In this document: positions 48,201 to 57,200 of the stretch, piece after piece
Layout of the letters: every line of letters starts with the position of its first letter
Position numbering within the stretch: position 1 is the stretch's first letter
Origin: Dipteris shenzhenensis
Lineage: Eukaryota > Polypodiophyta > Polypodiopsida > Gleicheniales
DNA: 64,000 bases
Assembly (NCBI GenBank): GCA_047967505.1
Contig: CM106541.1
Reading direction: 5' to 3' (one strand)
Notes under the pieces: generated by a model
Seen by the model: only the letters and a program-made list of their open reading frames with translations
Told to the model about the DNA's origin: nothing
Databases searched by the model: none
Program-made: the position numbers and the translations under genes

Positions 48201-51200
48201 GTGCCATGTCAGCAGCGGCGGCAAGGGGTTGGGGGTATCGGAGACATAGGGAGGCCGACGGCGGCGCATAGCACTCAACGGACGGCGTGGAAAACAAAGA
48301 GCGGCGCGACGGTTGTGAGGGAGAACCGAGGCGGACAGGGGAGGCGCTGCGAGAGGTGCGCTAGAGGTGGAGGAGGAGAGGGAGTTCGAGAGGAGAGTGG
48401 GGAGAAAAAAAATCTTAATTTTCGAGAGACGAAAAGGTAATTTTTTTAGAGAGAGAAAAAGTTAAAAAAATTTTTAAAAGAGAGGAGAGAATGCTGAGAG
48501 TAGAGAGTGCGAGAGGATGGAGAGAGAAAGTGGAAGAAGTGAGGAGAGGGGGTTAGAGAGAGATACTAAAAATGGAGGGAAAAGAGTGACTAAGGAGAGG
48601 GGAAAGAAAGAGAGAGTGAGAGGGGAAGGAGGAGGGAGAAAATATGTATATATATTTCCAAAAGGAGCTCAAAAGAAGGCGGGAAGGATCTTTACATAAG
48701 AGCAACAATAAAGTTGTCGAGAGCGACAGGATCTTCGTAAGAAGAGATTGAATCCCAGTAGCCACACTAGATTTGTTGTATGACTTTGTGCTCCATCATT
48801 CAACGCTCGTCAAAGGCCTTCAACGCCCATCAACGGGAGAGGCAGAGAAGAAGAGGGATGAAGTGGCGACTAAAATGGAAAGAGGAGAAGAGGATGTGGG
48901 AGTGACAACATGAGTAGAGGGAAAATAGAAAGGAGATGGAGGAGAGAGAAGGGGAAGGGTATGAACATCAATAAGAGGTGAGTGTGGAGAACAAAGGAGG
49001 AGGAGGAGGCATGATGGTTTTGACAATAAGGAGAGAGAGTCAATGGAAAATATGGGGATATATTAGAGCATGGTGGCTAAACGAGAATGAGCGTGTCGCA
49101 TCAAAGGAATAACCCCTCCTTTTATAACAAAGAAGAGGGGGCTCTCTCCCATAAATGCATCCTTCCACATGCATGGTGTGGAGAGGGCATCTTCCATGTG
49201 GGTGGAAGGCGGTGCGCACCCTCAATTGCAATCGACAGATTGAGGGATGCATTTTCGACATACTACAAGTCCCTTATCTCTAGTGTAGAATGCACTTGAT
49301 TTTTTCCTCTTATTTAAATACTCACATGGGTGGGTTGGCACAAATGACTCTTGCCACCTCAACCTACTTTTTCTTTATGAAAATATTATCCCTTGGACTA
49401 TTCCACATGCGTCTAACCCACATAGATGAGAAAGTCTAAGATGCCCTACCACCTCTACTAATTAAATACAATATGCCCCTTGGCCTTGGCCAAATATCAC
49501 TTAATGTTTCATGGGACCGCCTAGGTGGAGGGGTGGCACATGGAGATTCCATGCCATCTCACCATACTATATTATTTGTTCCATGGACTGTACAACTTAC
49601 CTATGGGTCCTCTTACTGAGAAGGATGGCACATGGACATGCCCTGCCATCTCAACCTTGAGCCCTTGCCACTCCATATTAAATTCTACTAATGCCACACA
49701 CACATATTCACTTTTACTTATTATATTTACAATGGAATTTTTTCTGGGTGGTAACAGATTCTCCCCCCCAGGCATGGAATGCATAGCATGCCCATGCTTG
49801 GGTCACAACCGAACAAAGAAAGGCTTGAGATGCCTTTTGTTGAACACTTTCCTCCTGTGCAGCTCCTGCAGCTCATGAACCTCCACTGATCCATTGGTAC
49901 GTTCCTTGATGACCTGGTATCCAAGCGGGCTTTCTGTCGATTCTTCTGGATCTCTGCATGAAGGCAAAGTATGCCGCTGGGTCTCATCCAATGTTTCAAG
50001 TTGAACCAACCTGGCTTCAACTTTTTCATCTTCTGACATCTTTTGTTCCCATGCCAACCTCCCTGCAGGTACTTCTATCTCCAGTGGCAGAACTGCTTCG
50101 GTACCATGTACTAATTCAAATGGGGTGTGTCTAGTGGATGTCTTGTGAGTAATATTGTATGCCCAAACCGCCTCAGCAACTTTCTGATCCCACTGGCCCC
50201 GATGTTTATCCGCCATTTTTCCTATGGACGTGCACAAGAGGCCATTGACCTGCTCCACTAGACCCATGGATTGTGGACTCTCACGATCGGACACAATCTC
50301 CATAGGTGTCCCAAAACGCGTACATATGCGCTCAAAGATGAAATCTGAGACTACCTTACCATTTGCTGTTGAGAGAGCTACAGCTTCGGTCCACTTGGTG
50401 ACATATTGTGTAGCCACCAAAAGGTACTTTTTCTTGCAGGCTGTCATTGGTAGAGGGCTCACAAAATCAATACCCCATTTCTGAAATGGATGAATGGACA
50501 TCACAGGATGATGTTGCTTAAGCCGTAAATCCTTCTTACCAAAGAATTGGCAGGTCTTGCAATACATAGCTACATCTTTGAAGATAGTTGACCAGTAATA
50601 GCCTGCATGTAGAATCTTCTTGGTGGTGTAATCTACTGCATAGTGTCCACCACAAAAACCATCATGGTATTGCTGCAACACATAGAAGAAGAGACGGCAC
50701 GTCGGTATGTGGACCGAGCGGCCGTACTTCTTGATCGCTTGATTGCCACGCAAGAAGACAATGTTGGATTCCAAACCGGGATGACTCAACATGTGCTGAG
50801 TTACTTGATTTCCGGGGCTGGAGATGGTGTTATTGAGGAATTTTCCATCACAGGCAATGGGTTGACCATCACTATCATTTTCTATGTGGTCGACATAGAA
50901 GATACGGGAAGAAGTCATCCAGCCATACTTGGGCGACCATGGCTCAGGAAGAGTGATGCAGTCATCTACTGGAAAACTGGACACGTCTCTTTTGGCACTT
51001 CAAAGGAGAAGATCCCTGTTCAGCCTGGTGCGGTGGAACCAAAAGAAGAAGAAGAGCTGGGAAGTGACACTACCTCATCCACAGTATCGGAGTCTCTTGA
51101 AGATTCAGATGGGGGGGGAGAGGTATCCAAAGAAGAAACCTATATGATGGAAGTGTCTCCTACTCCACTGCCAACAGAGAAGGTAACTGCCACACCCAAA

Positions 51201-54200
51201 CAGCTAGTCTATGCTTTCTTCTGATCTTACTCCTAGTGAAAATGATGAATTCCTAGAAATGTTTAAAGATTTTCTTGACCTCTTCGCCACAAATTACCAT
51301 CATTTGCGCTATGTGACTGCCATAGAACATAAGATAGAACTGAAGCAGGATGCTAAGCCTGTGGCACAGAAGTTTCGAAGGTTAGGCCCAATTCAAACTG
51401 ATGCGCTACGCACAGAGGTCTTGAGGCTGGATTCATTGTTCTAGTCACGAACACCGAATGGGTTTCACCAGTGGTTGTCACTCCCAAGAAGAAGAACAAG
51501 TGGCGGGTTTGCATCGACTACAAGAAGCTCAACGTGGCCACGAAAAGAGATGATCATCCTTTGCCATTTCAGGACATCATTTTGGAGAAGGTGAGCAACC
51601 ATCAGATGTGCACTTTTTGTGATGGCTACTTAGGGTTTTATCAAATCAGAATTGCAGAAGAAGATGCGTACAAGACTACATTTGCCACGCCATGGGGCAC
51701 TTTTGCTTGCCGTTTGGTCTTACCAATGCTCCAGCTACATTCCAATGGTTTATGCAGATGGTCTTTGCCCCTTTTTTGGGGATTTTCTTGGAAGTGTCTT
51801 TAGATGATTTTTGCGTATAAAGGTTTAATGAAGCAAATGACTGCCTCAACCCCGAGAAATGCACTATTGGGGCCACTCAAGAAAGATTGCTCGGGCACAT
51901 TGTCTCAGTAGACGGCGTTAGGCCTGATCCAGATAAGGTTGATGCAATTCTTAAGCTCTCTCCACCCACCACAAGGCGTCAGGTGTGTTCCTTTGTGAAA
52001 AGTGAACCTTGTAGCAGTTATGGAAGCAGATGATCCATGGTATGGAGGTATCTACAAGTTTCTGGCTACCTTTTCTTTTCCGCCTGACTGCACCAGTTAT
52101 GAGCAGAAGACAAACCAGAAATAGTAGGCGCTATGCACTCTTTGATGGGGTGTTGTATCGCCAGGGCATGGATGGTGTATTAAGAAGAGCTATTGATGTA
52201 GAAGAAGTACCCAAAGTGTTGCAGCAATACCATGATGGTTTTTGTGGTGGACACTATGTAGCAAATTACACCACCAAGAAGATTCTACATGCAGGGTATT
52301 ACTGGCCAACTATGCTCAAAGATGTAGCTATGTATTGCAAGACCTACGAGCCCTGCCAATTCTTTGGTAAGAAGGATTTACCGTTTGGGCAACATCGTCC
52401 TGTGATGTCCATTCATCCATTTCAGAAATGGGATATTGATTTTGTGGGCCCTCTAGCAATGGCAGCCCATAAGAAAAAGCACCTTTTGGTGGCTACACAA
52501 TATGTCACCAAGTGGCCGAAGCTATAGCTCTCTCAGCATCAAATGGTAAGGTAGTCTCAAATTTCATCTTTGAGCGCATATATACGTGTTTTGGGACACC
52601 TATGGAGATTGTGTTCGATCATGGGAGTCCATTCTTGAATGAAGCCATGAAGTCGCTCACGGAACGTATGATTATCGATCATCATACTTCCAGCATTTAT
52701 TATCCACAATCCATGGGTCAAGTGGAGCAGGCCAATAGCCTCTTGTGCACGTCCATAGGAAAAATGGCGGATAAACATTGGGGCCAATGGGATCAGAAAG
52801 TTGCTAAGGCGGTTTGGGCATACAATATTACTCACAAGACATCCACTAGACACACCCCATTTGAATTAGTACATGGTACCGAAGCAGTTCTGCCACTGGA
52901 GATAGAAGTACCTGCACTGAGGTTGGCACGGGAACAAAAGATGTCAGAAGATGAACAGGTTGAAGTCAGGTTGGTTCAACTTGAAAAATTGGATGAGACC
53001 CAGCGGCATTCTTTGCATCATGCAGAGATCTAGAAGAATTGACAGAAGGCCCGCTTGGATACCAGGTCATCAAGGAATGCAACAATGGATCAGTGGAGGT
53101 TCATGAGCTGCAGGAGCTGCACAGGAAGAAAGTGTTCAACAGAAGGCATCTCAAGCCTTTCTTTGTTCGGTTGTGACCCAGGCATGGGCATGTTGCGCAT
53201 TCCATGCCTGGGAGGGGGGAATCTGTTACCGCAAAAAAAAATTCCATTGTAAATGTAATAAGTAGAAGTGAATATGTGTGTGTGGCATTAGTAGAATATA
53301 ATATGGAGTGGCAAGGGCCCAAGGTTGAGGTGGCAGGGCATGTCCATGTGCCACCCTTCCAAGTAAGAGGACCCATAGGTGTGTTGTACATAGTCCATGG
53401 AACAACCAAGGTGCATATTGTATTTAATTGGTAGAGGTGGCAAGGCATCTTAGACTTTCTCATCTTTGTTGGCTAGACACATGTGGAATAGTCCAAGGGA
53501 TAATATTTTCATAAAGAAAAAGTAGGTTGAGGTGGCAAGAGTCATTTGTGCCAACCCACCCATGTGAGTATTTAAATAAGAGGGAAAAATCAAGTGCATT
53601 CTACACTAGAGATATGGGGCTTGTAGTATGTGGAAAATGCATCCCTCAATCTGTCGATTGCAATTGAGGGTGCGCACCGCCTTCCACCCACATGGAAGAT
53701 GCCCTCTCCACACCATGCATGTGGGAGAGCCCCCTCCTTTTTGTTATAAAAGGAGGGGTTATTCCTTTGATGCGACACGCTCATTCTCGTATAGCCACCA
53801 TGCTCTAATATATTCCCATATTTACCATGACTCTCTCCCCTTATTATCAAAACCATCATGCCTCCTCCTCCTTTGTTCTCCACACTCACCTCTTATTGAT
53901 GTTCATACCCTTCCCCTTCTCCCTTCTCCATCTCCTTCCTATTTTCCCTCTACTCATGTTGCCACTCCCACATCCTCTTCTCCTCTTTCCATTTTAGTCC
54001 TCCCATGTCGCCGCTTCATCCCTCTTCTTCTCTCCCTCTCCCGTTCATGGGCGTTGAAGGCCTTTGACGAGCATTGAATGATGGAACACAAAGTCATACA
54101 TTACTACTCACAGTCACGGGATCTACATGGGAATCAGCCTTCAGACAAGAGACGTGGAGAGATAGTGGGATGCGCGGCTCTGGAAGAGTAGTTGTCTTGT

Positions 54201-57200
54201 TTAGATTGCATTTGAAGCCACTTATCTCTGTGATGCGGAAGGAGGAGCATGCACGGCACATCTGGGTGTGATTCCAGTCACCTGACACATGGTCACTCTT
54301 TATTGCAGTATGCTATTTTTCCCCAGATACATCATCTTATGCACATGAGGTCACCACAAAGGGCCATAGTCCATATGAGACGATATATGAGGACATTGTA
54401 GAGTTTTCCAGATAGGGAGAGGTGCTCCTGCTTAGTGACTTCAATGCGCGCACGAGAATAGACAGGTGGAGCTACTTGATTTTGAGACAGACCCCTTAGA
54501 GTGCCAGAGATAGACCCAGATGAGCTTGGGATAGTGAGACACTCAGAGGATGCGCCACATGTTATAGGGTATGGTGGACATTTATTGGAGATGGGAGCAA
54601 TACACGACTATACGACGGTCTTCAGCTATGGCCATTGTTTGGAGGGCTTACATGTTTTCCACATGGAGGGGGTAGTAGTACCGTAGACTATCTGATGGGC
54701 TCCTCGACTTTTGTCACATGGGTACATGACTCCATAGTCCCTCTACCCCCTCTTGGCACCAGCCAATCATACCTTTCATTTAGTATCTTGACTACATTGT
54801 CAGCCATGGCATGTGATACACCTTCCTCCGCCCAAGTTCGGGTACACTTCGATCATGCCCTTGATGCAGTATATATGAGTCACTTATCCCACGGGCTGCC
54901 GACTCCCCTGAGAGATGATGTAGATCTTGCTTTGTCTCAGACACATTAGTATCAATGATTCATGATACTACCACCAGTTCATTTTCTACGACTAGCTCCA
55001 CACGTCGCTCCTCAGTTGAGAAGATGACAAAACCCCTGGTTTGACGATGAGTGCCAAGCAATTAGATCCCACCTCATATACGGGAGCAGGCCCTTGGACA
55101 CTTGACGAGATCCGAGGCACAATGGATTTTACAACGTCTGACATGACGGAAGAGGTGGACGAGGTGATCCGATCTTTTTGTGGAAGTGATCCCACTTTTG
55201 CATGGGGACTCTTATTCGAGGGGAAGCCACCTATATCCCTCACAGATCCAGATGTATGGCACACCTATGCGACATCGCTCTACGATGTCTCAGCTCAGGC
55301 ACCACCCATTATGTCCTCTCTCCCCCGGCCCACCACATGCATGTTATTGACTCCACAAAATGTGAGGGCTGCATTATGACAACTCCACAATCAGAGAGCC
55401 CAGGATCACAAGAAGCTACGAATTGACCACTTCGCACGTGGACATGACATCTTGGCCTCATCTTAGCACAGATGTTCAATCATGTTGTGTGTCATGGCTT
55501 CCCCTTGCTTGGAGTACCACCACCATTGTGCTGATACACAAAGTAGAAGATCCTATGGATACTGGGAACTATCGCACTCTCATGATTGGTCACACACTGG
55601 CCAAGATCTACGGGTCGGTACTAGAGTTAGAGATCAGCTCCTACACGGGGGCACATGGACAGAGAGCACTGGGACATGTCGATTTCAAGAGACAACACTA
55701 CCCTCTTGATCATATCTTCACCCTATGGGCAGTCATTGAGGAGGTGAGGTCAAGATCCAGAAAGCATACGCTTGCTTCATAGACATTTGGATGGCCTTTG
55801 ACACGCTCCCACGATCTCGAATGATCAAACGACTACAGGAGATGCAGATTCCAGATGTCATGATATGGGGGGTGATGAGTCTATATAGCTAGTCAGAGGG
55901 AGAGTACGTGCCCCTGGAGGCATGTCAGGTTGGGTCGAGAGCATGAAAGGGATGAAGCAAGGATGCCTCTCATTGTGACACTATTCGGGCTATATATTGA
56001 TGAGATCACGAAATTCGTTGACCGCCTGGGAAGTGAGGGACTGCGGTCTAACCTGATGATACATATAGTATTGCACGCAGATGACATAGTCCTTCTATCC
56101 TCCTCAGCAGTAGGTTTACAAAGATACCTAGATGCCCTAGAGGTGTTTTGCAGAGAGAGGGCCTTGATAGTTAACCTTGGCAAGGCTAAGGTTATGATCT
56201 TTAACACCTCACAACCGGCACTTCATCGACATAGCTTCACCTACCGAGGAGGTTAGTGGAGATCGTACCTATTTAGGAGCAGTATTTGCGGGGCCTGTGT
56301 TCACGATGACCTATGCAACCAGGGCACATCTTACATGGGGGCAGGGAGCTCTAGCTCAATTGGAGCGACAGTGCTTTCAAGCATATTTTCAGGACCCCCA
56401 ACGAAGGGATGGCTATTTGACATGTTGGTGAGGCCGACAGCCATGTATGCAGCACCCTTCTAGGGTAAGACCTGGCACTGGCAGTTGAGTGGCAACGCTT
56501 CGAGAGGTTGCAAGTGACTATGGGATCCAGGATGATTCGGAGCAAGCCTTCAGTCCCATAGGATAAGATTACAGTCTGATTCCGACTGAATGCTAATCTG
56601 AACCTATGAATTGGTCGGTCCCTCATGCACGGTCATTGTCACTAAAACAAGCTCGATGGCTGTTTGGGATTAGTATACTATTTGGATTTATATTTTCCCT
56701 TGTTTGGGATTTATTGATTGTAATTTATTGAAACAAGCGTGGTGGTTGTTTGGGATTTACTAAAGATTATATTTTGTGGGGGTTGCAGTTAATCCTAAAC
56801 CCACAAAAATGCATTTCGTTGCCATTGCCTACCTCCTCTAGCCTTAACTATCATACAACTAACCTGTCAAATTCATCAATGTAATGTGTGGGGAATCTAC
56901 TCGGAATCTATTGGGGAATTGTATAAAGGCATTTAGAAAATGCATGGAGAACTTTAGCCGGGGGGGAGACCATTCTGGAAAGGAAAGTTCATGAAAAACG
57001 TTTTCATAAAAAATTACCATTTTTTGAAAAAGTGCTAAATTTGAACTTTTCCAGCAATTGAGGCTTGCTAAAAACAAAATTTAGTAAATTCAGCAGAGGC
57101 TTGCTAAAAACAAAGGTAATACAAGAGACCATCATCGTGCAGACCTCAAGTCCAAGAACACTAAGAGCCAGTTAGAGTTGAATTCTGACTTGTAGTCGAC

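Noticed and set aside
50682-50984. Open frame continuing the antisense integrase beyond 50681
   Set aside because: It is the antisense of gag-protease sequence read on the + strand; the true integrase homology stops at LQQYHDGF.
50681-54103. Suicidal autointegration as the origin of the gypsy inverted repeat
   Set aside because: Autointegration of one element cannot duplicate the integrase; two opposed copies with a deletion across their junction explain it better.
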